Positions 33,548 to 42,840 of a stretch of DNA of 47,875 nucleotides are shown here, piece by piece. The position numbers were made by a program, and so were the translations under genes. Every line of letters starts with the position of its first letter. The first letter of the stretch is position 1. The stretch spans positions 1 to 47,875 of the forward strand of contig CACDUV010000004.1 in NCBI GenBank assembly GCA_902556065.1. The letters are read 5' to 3'. The stretch comes from an uncultured Pelagibacteraceae bacterium (GTDB lineage: Bacteria > Pseudomonadota > Alphaproteobacteria > Pelagibacterales > Pelagibacteraceae). The notes beneath the pieces were generated by a model. The model ran no database searches. It was not told the origin of the DNA and worked only from the letters and a program-made list of their open reading frames with translations.

Positions 33548-34729
33548 ATGATTAATTACATCTCTAAACCTTTTAGGTGGTTCTTTAAATTAGAAGCTGC
33601 AAGTGGACTTGTGCTATTGTTTGCAGCAATAATTGCTTTATTTATAAGCAATTCTACCTTAGCAGATTTATATTTTGCCACACTAAACAAATATTTATTT
33701 ATTGGGATTAATAATTTTGGGTTAAAATTATCAGTATTACATTGGATCAACGATGCCTTAATGGCGATATTCTTTTTCTTTGTTACCTTGGAAATAAAAA
33801 GAGAATTTTTACAAGGTGAACTTTCTAATATTAAACAAGCTTTATTACCAATTATTGCTGCTGTAGGAGGAATGCTAGTTCCAGCATTATTTTATGTTTT
33901 TGTAAATTTAGGTGATAGTGAAACTTTAAATGGATGGGCAATACCATCAGCTACAGATATTGCTTTTTCTTTAGGAGTGTTATCTTTGTTGGGGAAAAGA
34001 GTTCCTTTATCTTTAAAAGTTTTTTTAACTGCTCTAGCTATTATTGATGATTTAGGCGCAATAGTAATTATTGCTTTATTCTACTCAGGGGATTTGAGCA
34101 TAAAGTATTTAACTCTTATGCTTTTAGCTTTTATTATTTTATTATTAATAAATAAATTTAATATTAAAAAATTCTTACCTTATTTAATCATTGGACTTTT
34201 CCTTTGGGATTTTACTCATAACTCGGGCATACATGCTACTATAGCCGGTGTTTTGTTAGCAATGACAATCCCTCACAGAAAGAAAGAAAAAGATTATTCA
34301 TTATTAATAAAAATAGAACATGCAATTAGCCCATACGTAGCTTTTGGAATAATGCCTCTGTTTGCATTTGCTAATGCAGGAGTATCCCTTGAAGGCTTAT
34401 CTTTTGCATCTTTATTAGATAAGGTTCCACTAGGTATTGTATTAGGACTATTCTTGGGTAAACAGCTAGGAGTTTTTATATTCTCTTATATATCAATAAA
34501 GTTGAAAGTAGCTCAAATGCCAAATGACACAAGTTGGTATAATTTTTATGGCGTTGGTGTTCTTACTGGAATTGGTTTTACAATGAGTTTATTTGTAGGA
34601 AATTTAGCTTTCGTAGAAAACATGCAATATATGGATGGTGTAAAAATAGGTGTGTTGACTGGTTCATTGCTGTCAACTTTATTTGGTTATTTTTTAATAT
34701 TACTTACTCCAAATAAACCTAAGAAATGA
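33548..34729 (+). CDS. nhaA: Na+/H+ antiporter NhaA
   Basis: Exchanges internal Na+ for external protons in the inner membrane, relevant to a marine cell. The 393-residue protein has about twelve membrane helices, EIKREFLQGELS, ATDIAFSLGVLSLLG with D137, and the ion-binding pair D167-D168 in LAIIDDLGAIVIIALFYS. FFFVTLEIK and GVGVLTGIGFTMSLF are also typical. The length is normal. It overlaps the glutathione peroxidase gene by 4 bp (ATGA). Confidence 0.97.
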   Translation: MINYISKPFRWFFKLEAASGLVLLFAAIIALFISNSTLADLYFATLNKYLFIGINNFGLKLSVLHWINDALMAIFFFFVTLEIKREFLQGELSNIKQALLPIIAAVGGMLVPALFYVFVNLGDSETLNGWAIPSATDIAFSLGVLSLLGKRVPLSLKVFLTALAIIDDLGAIVIIALFYSGDLSIKYLTLMLLAFIILLLINKFNIKKFLPYLIIGLFLWDFTHNSGIHATIAGVLLAMTIPHRKKEKDYSLLIKIEHAISPYVAFGIMPLFAFANAGVSLEGLSFASLLDKVPLGIVLGLFLGKQLGVFIFSYISIKLKVAQMPNDTSWYNFYGVGVLTGIGFTMSLFVGNLAFVENMQYMDGVKIGVLTGSLLSTLFGYFLILLTPNKPKK

Positions 34730-35268
34730 GAAAATTAATATTTCTATTTTCTATATTTATGTTTTTTTTTAAAACCTCAGCAATAGCAAACTATGAAAAG
34801 AAATTTTATGATTTCAGTATAGAGAATATAACTGGTGAGACTATTAATTTTATAGATTACAAAAAAAAAGTTGTTTTAGTTGTAAATACTGCAAGTTATT
34901 GTGGTTTCACAAAACAATATGATGAATTACAAGAATTGTGGGATTTATATAATGAAAAAGGTTTGATTGTCCTTGGTGTTCCTTCTAATTCATTTAATCA
35001 AGAAAAAAATAACAATAAAGATATCAAAGAATTTTGTGAGGTAAATTTTAATATTAACTTTCCTATGACAACATTAACTGAGGTTAAAGGTAAAAATGCT
35101 CATGAACTTTTCAAATGGGCAAAAGAAAATCACGGTAAATCGGCAGAACCAAAATGGAATTTTCATAAAATCTTGATTAATAAAGAAGGTGAAGTTCAAG
35201 ACACTTTTGCATCATTTATAAAACCAATGTCAAAAAAAATAATTAAAGCTATAGAAAATATCTTATAA
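34726..35268 (+). CDS. Glutathione peroxidase family protein, exported
   Basis: Thiol peroxidase of the GPx family. A 20-residue signal peptide ending in TSAIA suggests export to the periplasm, which is unusual because many bacterial homologues are cytoplasmic. The catalytic set is present: C59 (ASYCGFTKQY), Q92 (SFNQEK), W144 and N145 (PKWNFHK). It uses Cys rather than selenocysteine and probably thioredoxin-like reductants. Translationally coupled to nhaA; the 3' end overlaps the convergent gene by 6 bp. Confidence 0.9.
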   Translation: MRKLIFLFSIFMFFFKTSAIANYEKKFYDFSIENITGETINFIDYKKKVVLVVNTASYCGFTKQYDELQELWDLYNEKGLIVLGVPSNSFNQEKNNNKDIKEFCEVNFNINFPMTTLTEVKGKNAHELFKWAKENHGKSAEPKWNFHKILINKEGEVQDTFASFIKPMSKKIIKAIENIL

Positions 35269-36033
35269 GTTTATTGTTAATCCATCATGTGCTGGAATAA
35301 CATTTTTAGGCAATATTTTTTTGAGAACTTTATAATCTAATACTGGTGATAAATTTGTTAAAATAGCTTTCTTTGGCTTGAATTGCTTTATTACAGCTAG
35401 TGAAGTTTCTAAATTAAAATGTGATGGATGAAAATTGTACCACAAGCAATCAATAATTAAGTATTGAATATTATTAAAATATTTATGATCTTTTTTATAA
35501 ATTTTACTTACATCGCTTATATAGGCTAATTTTTTATTAAAAATAAAACAATTTGATTTCACTTTACCATGTTCAACAATAATTGATTGAATACCAATTT
35601 TTTTATTATTATTTTTTATAAATATTTTTTTTGGCAATTTATTAAGTTTTAGCGTTGCAGGATACTCTTTAGAATAGCTTTTAAATATATAAGAAAATGT
35701 AGAATTAAGATATCTAGAAGTATGTTTGTCAGCATAAACATCAAGTTGTTTTCTACTGTTTATATAAAAAGACCTTAAATCATTTATTCCATGGGTTTGA
35801 TCGCCATGCATATGAGAATATAATACTTTATGTATTTTTTTTATTTTATGTCTTAAAAGTTGTTGTCGTAGATCAGGAGATGTATCTATAAGAATATTTT
35901 CATCTGTAGTTTTTATTAAAGCAGAACATCTTGTCCTATAATTTTTTTTATTATTAGGATCACAATTTCCGAAGAAACCATCTGGTCTTGGTACACCCAT
36001 TGAACTACCACATCCTAAAATAATAAATTTCAT
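35263..36033 (-). CDS. Metallo-beta-lactamase-fold hydrolase (PhnP-like)
   Basis: A 256-residue MBL-fold protein starting KFIILGCGSSMGVPRPDG as in the phosphoribosyl cyclic phosphodiesterase-like group, with DTSPDLRQQLL and the metal motif SHMHGDQTHGINDLR (H74, H76, D78). Where most relatives have HxHxDH this has Gln79, and the late ILTNLSPVLDY lacks a histidine I expect there, so the metal site may be altered. FHPSHFNLETSL keeps its histidines. The gene regularly follows tatD in alphaproteobacteria, here after 5 bp; its substrate is unknown. Confidence 0.84.
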   Translation of the reverse strand: MKFIILGCGSSMGVPRPDGFFGNCDPNNKKNYRTRCSALIKTTDENILIDTSPDLRQQLLRHKIKKIHKVLYSHMHGDQTHGINDLRSFYINSRKQLDVYADKHTSRYLNSTFSYIFKSYSKEYPATLKLNKLPKKIFIKNNNKKIGIQSIIVEHGKVKSNCFIFNKKLAYISDVSKIYKKDHKYFNNIQYLIIDCLWYNFHPSHFNLETSLAVIKQFKPKKAILTNLSPVLDYKVLKKILPKNVIPAHDGLTINL

Positions 36034-36038
36034 TAATT

Positions 36039-36800
36039 TTAATTAAAAAAAAGTTTATTAAAGTTATCTGTGGTTTTTTTAACAAGATCTACTTTCGATA
36101 GATTTTTAATTTCAGCTAATTTTGCAGCAGTAAAATCAATAAATGATGGTTCATTTTTTTTACCTCTTTTTGGAACTGGCGCCAAAAAAGGACTGTCAGT
36201 TTCAATTAAGATATTATCCATCGGAATAGATTTGAACGTATCTTGTAAATCTAATGAGTTTTTAAAAGTGATGATGCCACTAGCTGAAAAAAATGAATTT
36301 AAAGTTAGTAGTTTTTCTGAAAATTCTTTAGACCCAGTAAAACAATGCATCAAAATTTTAAGGTTTTCATTTTTATATTCATTTAAAATTTCAAAAGTCT
36401 CTTTTTCAGCCTCTCTTGAATGAACAATTAATGGAATATTGGTTTTTATAGATGCATCTATATGTTCTCTAAAACTTGCTATCTGCTTGTCTTTTTCGCT
36501 ATTATTGTAATAAAAATCTAAACCTGTTTCTCCAATACCAATAATTTTTGAATTCACATTAAGACTTTCAATGATCTGTTTTGAAGTGATAATATCTTTA
36601 GAGCTTTCATGAGGATGAATGCCAATAGTACCATAGATAATCTCATCTTTATTAATTAAATCTTTTATTCTAGAAAAACTTTCAAACGAAGTTGAGATAG
36701 TTAGTAATTTTTCTATACCTACCTCTTTTGATCTTTGTATTACGTTAGATAAGTCACTTAATAAAGGTTCATGATCTAGATGACAATGTGAATCAATCAT
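36039..36800 (-). CDS. tatD: TatD-family metal-dependent deoxyribonuclease
   Basis: A 253-residue TIM-barrel amidohydrolase-fold nuclease: MIDSHCHLDH with metal ligands H5 and H7, GIHPHE, IGETGLDFYY, PLIVHSREAEKE, LMHCFTGS and ETDSPFLAPVP. TatD proteins trim DNA and are linked to repair and quality control. It overlaps metG by 8 bp in the conserved metG-tatD order. Confidence 0.95.
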   Translation of the reverse strand: MIDSHCHLDHEPLLSDLSNVIQRSKEVGIEKLLTISTSFESFSRIKDLINKDEIIYGTIGIHPHESSKDIITSKQIIESLNVNSKIIGIGETGLDFYYNNSEKDKQIASFREHIDASIKTNIPLIVHSREAEKETFEILNEYKNENLKILMHCFTGSKEFSEKLLTLNSFFSASGIITFKNSLDLQDTFKSIPMDNILIETDSPFLAPVPKRGKKNEPSFIDFTAAKLAEIKNLSKVDLVKKTTDNFNKLFFN

Positions 36801-38334
36801 TGTTTTTCTCTATTTTTTTAAAAAGTATGTCTATTTTATTAATATTATTACCTTTTGTTAAATAATCATTATTAGATACTGTATCTAATTTTATATCTTT
36901 TTCTTTAATATTAAAAATCTTTAATGCCTTTAGAGAGGATTCGGGAATTATTGGATATAATAAAAAACTTATTTTTCTAACAATTTCTAATGTAGTATAA
37001 ACAATAGTATTTAATCTAATTATATCGTCTTTCTTTTTCCATGGTTCTTGATCATTAAAATATTTATTAGCATCAAAAAGTGAATTAACAATATAATCGA
37101 TATAAAAATTAATATTTTGATTGTCAATTTGAGACCTAATATTATCTAGGTTATCTTTATACTTGTTTAGTATTAATAGATCCTCATCATTAAATTTAAC
37201 TTCTAATGGAATTTTTCCATCACAATTTTTTATTGTAAAAGCAGTTACACGCTGACATAAATTCCCATAATTGTTGGCTAGATCACTATTAATACAATCT
37301 TCTAGTCTTTCTTGAGATATATTTCCATCGTTACCAAAAGAAACTTCTTTAATTAAATAATATCTTAAAGGATCTAGACCATATTCTTTAATTATCTCAA
37401 GTGGATCAAGTATATTTCCTTTAGATTTAGACATTTTTTCTTCCCCTGATAATATCCATCCATGCCCATAAACTCTATTTGGTAAATCAATTTTTGCTGC
37501 TAATAAAAAAGCAGGCCAATAAACAGCATGGAATCTAAGTATATCTTTTCCAATTAAATGTATTGAGGCTGGCCAAAATTTTTTAAACAAATCATCATCT
37601 TTATTTGGATAATTTAATGCACTTAAATAATTTGTTAAAGCATCGAGCCAAACATATATCACATGGTTTTTGTTATTTGGAACAGGTATACCCCATGAAA
37701 AACTTTTTCTACTAACAGAAAGGTCTTTAAGACCACTCTTTACAAAGCTAATAACTTCATTTTTTCTAGATTTTGGATAAATGAAATCTGGATTATTTTC
37801 ATAATAATCTAATAACGGTTTTTCCCACTTTGAAAGTCTAAAAAAATAAGATTCTTCTTCAATCCATTCAACAGGAGATTTTGAGGATATAGCAATTTTT
37901 TTTCCATCTACTTCCTCAATTTCGTCTTCGTTATAAAAGGCTTCATCTGATATCGAATACCATCCAGAGTAATTTGATAAGTATATTTCATCATTTTTTT
38001 CAAGTTCATTCCATAGATGTTGAACTGTTTTTTTATGCCTAGCTTCTGTAGTTCTTATAAAATCAGTATTTGATAAATTCAAAGTATCCGAAAGATCTCG
38101 AAATGTTTGGCTAATTTGATCACAAAATATTTGAGGCTCCTTCCCTGCTTTTTCTGCAGATCTTTGAATTTTTAAACCATGTTCGTCTGTACCTGTAAGA
38201 AAATGAACTTGGTAATCATCAATTATTTTAAATCTTGCAAAAAAATCTGCGAGAATACTTGAATATGCATGACCCATATGAGGCTTAGCTGAGGGATAGT
38301 ATATAGGTGTGCTAATATAAAAAGTTTTATCCAT
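36793..38334 (-). CDS. metG: Methionyl-tRNA synthetase
   Basis: Charges tRNA-Met. The 513-residue class I synthetase has HMGH at 19-22 and KMSKS at 300-304, plus GTDEHGLK and HGWILSGEE. It lacks the zinc-knuckle cysteines between residues 120 and 160 and has no C-terminal tRNA-binding domain, matching the compact zinc-free form common in alphaproteobacteria. It overlaps holB by 8 bp and tatD by 8 bp. Confidence 0.97.
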   Translation of the reverse strand: MDKTFYISTPIYYPSAKPHMGHAYSSILADFFARFKIIDDYQVHFLTGTDEHGLKIQRSAEKAGKEPQIFCDQISQTFRDLSDTLNLSNTDFIRTTEARHKKTVQHLWNELEKNDEIYLSNYSGWYSISDEAFYNEDEIEEVDGKKIAISSKSPVEWIEEESYFFRLSKWEKPLLDYYENNPDFIYPKSRKNEVISFVKSGLKDLSVSRKSFSWGIPVPNNKNHVIYVWLDALTNYLSALNYPNKDDDLFKKFWPASIHLIGKDILRFHAVYWPAFLLAAKIDLPNRVYGHGWILSGEEKMSKSKGNILDPLEIIKEYGLDPLRYYLIKEVSFGNDGNISQERLEDCINSDLANNYGNLCQRVTAFTIKNCDGKIPLEVKFNDEDLLILNKYKDNLDNIRSQIDNQNINFYIDYIVNSLFDANKYFNDQEPWKKKDDIIRLNTIVYTTLEIVRKISFLLYPIIPESSLKALKIFNIKEKDIKLDTVSNNDYLTKGNNINKIDILFKKIEKNND

Positions 38335-39256
38335 TTAGTATTTTATCCTCAAATTCCATAAACAATGTTTCCTCATCTAAATTATAAATTTTAGTGTTAT
38401 TAATTTTTTCTAAAAAAAAATGGTATGACTTTAGTAAACTAATATTTTCACTAGATATATTGTTTCTAAAATAAAGTTCAATAAAAGAATAAATGATTTC
38501 AATTATTGATTTATCTTTTTTATAAATTTTATCTTTTATCATAGTTGTTAGAGTTGTATTTAAATCAAAATTAGCAAGATCTAAGTTATATTCTTTGGAT
38601 AACTTAATTAATTTAAATAATTTTCCTGGAGTAGAATAATAATCCAATAACTTATCATTGATGATAGTATTTATGTCATCGTGTAGTAATTGATTAACAA
38701 TTCTAATAGATTGATCTTTTGTTAATAAAATTTTGAAATTCAAACATCTGGATTTTAGAGTTGGTAGCACTCTTTTATTATTATTAATTAAAATAAAAAT
38801 TATATTTTCATTAGGTTCTTCCAAAATTTTTAACAAAGCATTAATGGAGTTTAAGTTTAGTAATTCAATATTATCAATTAAAACAAATCTTTTTTTTTTG
38901 TTAAATGAAGATTTATTAAGACTTGTTATTAATTCCCTGATTTGATTTATATCAATATTTTTCTTGTCTTCTATGACATCAATTATGTGAAAGTTTGGAT
39001 TAGATTTATTTTGTATTAGTTTGTAAGATTTATTATCAGAGTTAATTATATTATTTTCACAGTCATAAGGCTGTTCTTCATTTTCTGACAATACAAAATT
39101 AATTAAATGATATGCTAATGTTGATTTTCCAATACCTTTTTCACCAGATAAAAGAATTTTATTTGGCAAATTATCGTTTTTATATAATTTATAAAATTGA
39201 TTGAAAATATCTTTGTGCTCAAATAAACTTATTTGAGTTGAGGGATTTAAATTCAT
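38327..39256 (-). CDS. holB: DNA polymerase III delta-prime subunit
   Basis: Clamp-loader AAA+ subunit. The 309-residue protein has a Walker A-like SGEKGIGKSTLAYHL near residue 37, a NIELLNLNSINALLKILEEPNENIIFILI block containing the LLKxLEEP motif of clamp loaders, and LKSRCLNFKI (the sensor SRC motif). The intact GKST suggests ATP binding. Its place between tmk and metG is the usual one; the starts and stops overlap by 4 and 8 bp. Confidence 0.9.
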   Translation of the reverse strand: MNLNPSTQISLFEHKDIFNQFYKLYKNDNLPNKILLSGEKGIGKSTLAYHLINFVLSENEEQPYDCENNIINSDNKSYKLIQNKSNPNFHIIDVIEDKKNIDINQIRELITSLNKSSFNKKKRFVLIDNIELLNLNSINALLKILEEPNENIIFILINNNKRVLPTLKSRCLNFKILLTKDQSIRIVNQLLHDDINTIINDKLLDYYSTPGKLFKLIKLSKEYNLDLANFDLNTTLTTMIKDKIYKKDKSIIEIIYSFIELYFRNNISSENISLLKSYHFFLEKINNTKIYNLDEETLFMEFEDKILNG

Positions 39257-39870
39257 TTAATTAATTTTTTGAGTTGATTTAAAATTAAATCTTCATTTTT
39301 TTTAATATCTAAATTTGAATTAATTATTTTGTATGATTTTTTGTTAGATTTAGCCAATTTTAAAAAACCATTTTGTACTTTGTTGTAAAAACTAGCATTA
39401 AATTGATCATATCTATTTAATGATTTACGCTTTTTTAATCTTAAGAAAAGATTTTTTTTATTAACAACATTGAGAAATGTAAAACCAACTTTTATATTTT
39501 TTAATAAATATTTATTTAATGTATTTATAATTTTAATATCAACACCCATCCCAAAGTGCTGATAAGCTATTGTTGAGTCCGTGAATCTATCAATCAAGAT
39601 AATTTTTTTTTTATAAGATTTTTTTATAAGATTAATATTTTCGCTTCTGGCTGCTAAGTATAAAAGTAAATCAGTTTTTACATTAAAATTAGATTTTTTA
39701 TTTAAAATTAATTTTCTAATTTTTTCTGAGCTTAAACTACCGCCAGGTTCTCTTATTTTTATGTATTTCAATTTATTTTTATCTAAAAATCTTGATACAA
39801 CTTTAATGTGGTGACTTTTGCCACTACCCTCAATACCTTCAAAAACAATTATGGGTTTTTTAGACATCAC
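39253..39870 (-). CDS. tmk: Thymidylate kinase
   Basis: Phosphorylates dTMP to dTDP. The 205-residue protein has the P-loop FEGIEGSGKSHH near residue 10, the substrate motif REPGGSLSSEKIRKL, LLYLAARSENI, and DRFTDSTIAYQ with the DR(Y/F) signature. The lid region KKRKSLNRYD is present. It overlaps holB by 4 bp and the carboxypeptidase gene by 11 bp. Confidence 0.95.
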   Translation of the reverse strand: MMSKKPIIVFEGIEGSGKSHHIKVVSRFLDKNKLKYIKIREPGGSLSSEKIRKLILNKKSNFNVKTDLLLYLAARSENINLIKKSYKKKIILIDRFTDSTIAYQHFGMGVDIKIINTLNKYLLKNIKVGFTFLNVVNKKNLFLRLKKRKSLNRYDQFNASFYNKVQNGFLKLAKSNKKSYKIINSNLDIKKNEDLILNQLKKLIK

Positions 39871-41011
39871 CCCAAATTAAGTAGTTTAAAGATTTAAGTA
39901 ATCTAGAAAAGAAATTTACTTTTTTAATTTCTTTTGAGGCAAGCAAATCATATTCACCTACTAATTCTTCGTCATAAACCACTTTTAATGTTGCAACTTT
40001 TTGATCTTTATTTATTGGTGCTTCCACAGGGCCATCATAATTTACAGACACTTTTAACAATTTTTTCTTCGCTTTTTTTATTGTCTTGTAAATATCCTCT
40101 TTTGTATAAACATCAACTGTACTTTCTTTTCCTAACCAAACGTCTATTTTTTGAAAAGGTTTATTTGCTTCAGTTATTTTAACTAAGTCAAAATTTGTAA
40201 GTGCATATGTTAACATTTTGGTACTTTCTTTAGATCTTGAATTTTTTGATTTAAATCCACTACCAACTGCAATTAGCCTTCTTCCATTTCTATTTATTGA
40301 TGATGCTAATGAATATTTTTCTAAAGCGAGATATCCAGTTTTAATTCCATCTGCTCCTAAATTTTTGTATAAAAGAGGATTTCTATTTCCTTGCGTTATT
40401 GGATCACCTCCTGTTCTATCCCAAGTAAACTCTTTTTCTGCAAACATTTTATAAAATTCTGGATGTTCTTTAATTAAATATCTAGACATAATCATTATGT
40501 CTCTTACTGTTGAACGATTATCAGGATGATTAATTCCAGAAGAATTAGAAAAAATTGTATTATCCATACCTAACTCTTTAGCTTTTGCCGTCATTAAAAT
40601 TGAAAATTCTTCCTCTGTTCCAGCTATACCTTCAGCTAGTGCAACACAAGCATCATTACCGGATGCTATAATTATACCTTTAAGCAAATTTTCTACCGAA
40701 ACCTCATCTCCAATCATTATAAACATAGAAGAGTATCCTGACGTAGATAACCTCCATGCTCTTTCTGAAATAATAAATTTCTCATCCATACTTAAATCCC
40801 CTGACTTAATTAAGTCAAAAGCAATAATAGAAGTCATGATTTTTGTCATAGACGCAGGATAAATTGACAAGTCTGCCTCTTTTTCAAAAAGAATTTCTCC
40901 AGAATGATAATCTTGAATTATTGCTGTTTTTGCTTTTACATCAAAATTAGCAAATGATTTAGTTACAAAAAATATGAATATTAAAATAAATAAATATAAT
41001 TTTTTATACAT
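39860..41011 (-). CDS. D-alanyl-D-alanine carboxypeptidase (penicillin-binding protein 5/6 type)
   Basis: Trims the terminal D-Ala from peptidoglycan stem peptides. The 383-residue protein has a signal peptide (cleavage after SFA near residue 21), the nucleophile S54-x-x-K57 (PASMTKIMT), SGN at 117-119 and KTG at 224-226, all three S11 peptidase motifs. A C-terminal PBP5-like beta domain and a final hydrophobic/amphipathic anchor (residues 365-380) follow. It starts a set of three cell-wall genes with the SPOR lipoprotein and mltB. Confidence 0.95.
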   Translation of the reverse strand: MYKKLYLFILIFIFFVTKSFANFDVKAKTAIIQDYHSGEILFEKEADLSIYPASMTKIMTSIIAFDLIKSGDLSMDEKFIISERAWRLSTSGYSSMFIMIGDEVSVENLLKGIIIASGNDACVALAEGIAGTEEEFSILMTAKAKELGMDNTIFSNSSGINHPDNRSTVRDIMIMSRYLIKEHPEFYKMFAEKEFTWDRTGGDPITQGNRNPLLYKNLGADGIKTGYLALEKYSLASSINRNGRRLIAVGSGFKSKNSRSKESTKMLTYALTNFDLVKITEANKPFQKIDVWLGKESTVDVYTKEDIYKTIKKAKKKLLKVSVNYDGPVEAPINKDQKVATLKVVYDEELVGEYDLLASKEIKKVNFFSRLLKSLNYLIWGDV

Positions 41012-41849
41012 CTTTAATAATTTTTAAGTTTTCAAAGTTCAGTTTCTCAATTTCATCAAATGACTCTTGAATTTTTTTTATATCATTAAATGGTCCTAAT
41101 AATACCCTATATTTTGTTTGTGATAATTTTTTTATTATCGGGTTTTTTATATTTGTTTCATCCTTAATTCTTTGAATCATATTTTCTGCTGAGTTCATAT
41201 AATAAAAGTCTGCAATTTTAATTGAATACAGAAAATTACTTTGGGTTGTTGTAGGTAGTTCTTTTTTCTCTTCAGTTCCTAAATTATCTATAGTTATTCC
41301 ATCTACAGGTGCTTTTTGAGCAACATTTTTTTCTTCATCAAATGTTTTTGCTTTTTTTGCTACAAAAGTGGATTCATTGGAAACTAAAGATAATTCAACG
41401 TAAGGTTCATTTTCATCAAGCAATAATTCATCGACAATTCTTTTAGTTATTACTGAATTATAAAAATTTGAAAAAATTGCCTTGTTGGATATTACTTGAG
41501 CAATCACAGTTTTTGTATTTTCAGGATTTGTAATTTTTACAAAGGAATTTTTTCTAATTTTTGTATGAAAAATATATAACCCCCTATTATCTATTTTTTT
41601 TGAAATTTTTTTTTCTTTAAATAAAACCTCGTTATAAATTAAAGCAAAACCTTGATTAGTATACTCTCTGTTGAAAATATATTTTGAATTATCCTCTTCG
41701 CTTTCATCTGTAGGTTTTGATGTTACTTCTTCTTTTTTAATAATTATTTCAGGTTCAGTTTTGATTATTTTTTTTTGTGGCTCTTCTAATTGTTTACATC
41801 CTATAAGAAAAACTAATAAAAAAAATGAAAATATTATTTTAAAGCTCAT
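41004..41849 (-). CDS. SPOR-domain lipoprotein, RlpA-like
   Basis: A 281-residue lipoprotein (LVFLIGCK, C18) with a low-complexity Glu/Lys/Pro linker to about residue 55. A divergent double-psi beta-barrel-like region follows (YTNQGFALIYNEVLF to VELSLV), then a SPOR domain at 205-281 (FLYSIKIADFYYMNSAENMIQRI; KYRVLLGPFNDIKKIQ). SPOR binds denuded septal peptidoglycan. RlpA normally carries GxASWYG and a catalytic Asp; neither is clear, so enzymatic activity is doubtful. Its place before the D,D-carboxypeptidase gene is typical for rlpA. Confidence 0.78.
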   Translation of the reverse strand: MSFKIIFSFFLLVFLIGCKQLEEPQKKIIKTEPEIIIKKEEVTSKPTDESEEDNSKYIFNREYTNQGFALIYNEVLFKEKKISKKIDNRGLYIFHTKIRKNSFVKITNPENTKTVIAQVISNKAIFSNFYNSVITKRIVDELLLDENEPYVELSLVSNESTFVAKKAKTFDEEKNVAQKAPVDGITIDNLGTEEKKELPTTTQSNFLYSIKIADFYYMNSAENMIQRIKDETNIKNPIIKKLSQTKYRVLLGPFNDIKKIQESFDEIEKLNFENLKIIKDV

Positions 41850-42840
41850 TTTTAAATTTATCCTTTAATGTACAAACAGCTAAAGCAAATCTCAATGACC
41901 TGTTCCATTGTAAAATTATTTCATAATTATTAAATACTACATAAGCTGGATTTAAAGTCTCAGCATCAGGAATTATATCTTTATCTGGTGTTATTATTGC
42001 AACTTCTAAATCATCATAATTATTTGGAATAATTGTATTATTCTGAATATATCTTCTAAAAAACTTTAATTGTTTTTTGTCATGTAATTTTTTTGCAGAA
42101 ATATTTAAATATTTTTTTGGGATTTCGTTATTTAAATCAATTCTATAAAAACATGGTCCATTTGATCTCCAACCTATTTTTTTTAAATAATTACTTGCCG
42201 ACGCATATGAATCTGGATTGCTTTTTAAGTTTATAGATCCATTTCTATCATAATCGGTAGCATAATTTTTTATTGTGGAGGGCATGAATTGAAAATAACC
42301 AAAAGCACCTGCCCAGGAACCATACAAGGTTTTATAATTAATTTTTTTTTTTTCTATTAAATTTAAAAGTATTAACAGTTCTTTAGTGAAAAATTCTGAT
42401 CTTCTTTTATCAAAACTTAATGTAGCAAGAGAAGAAAGTATATCCATTTTACCTACATAAGTTCCAAAATTTGTTTCTATACCCATTAATGATAAAAGTA
42501 GTTCTTTTTCTATGTTAAATTCATTTTCAACAGAATTAATTAAACTTAAATTATCAATATATAGTTGTTTTCCTATTTTAACTTTTTTGTCAGAGGTTCT
42601 TTTTGATATGTAAGTTTTTGTATCTTCATAAAATTCAGGTTGATACCGATCATATTTAATCACATTAGGTAAATACTTAGTATTAGACATAACCAAATCA
42701 AATGTTGCTTCTGAAATATTATTTTTAAGAGCAATTTTTTTGAAATTTTTTTTCCAATTATCAAATTCAATATTAACATCAGCTAAACTGATTGTGTGAA
42801 AAAAGAGAGACAAAAAAAATATAAGTTTAATTAGTTTCAT
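41839..42840 (-). CDS. mltB: Lytic murein transglycosylase, MltB-like
   Basis: Cleaves peptidoglycan glycan strands with formation of 1,6-anhydro sugars. The 333-residue protein has an N-terminal signal peptide (SLFFHTISLA), the catalytic glutamate in LMGIETNFGTYVG, and the SLT_2 blocks WAGAFGYFQFMPSTIKNYA and NPDSYASASNYLKKIGW. There is no lipobox, so it is probably periplasmic and soluble. It overlaps the SPOR lipoprotein gene by 11 bp and rarD by 14 bp. Confidence 0.94.
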   Translation of the reverse strand: MKLIKLIFFLSLFFHTISLADVNIEFDNWKKNFKKIALKNNISEATFDLVMSNTKYLPNVIKYDRYQPEFYEDTKTYISKRTSDKKVKIGKQLYIDNLSLINSVENEFNIEKELLLSLMGIETNFGTYVGKMDILSSLATLSFDKRRSEFFTKELLILLNLIEKKKINYKTLYGSWAGAFGYFQFMPSTIKNYATDYDRNGSINLKSNPDSYASASNYLKKIGWRSNGPCFYRIDLNNEIPKKYLNISAKKLHDKKQLKFFRRYIQNNTIIPNNYDDLEVAIITPDKDIIPDAETLNPAYVVFNNYEIILQWNRSLRFALAVCTLKDKFKNEL

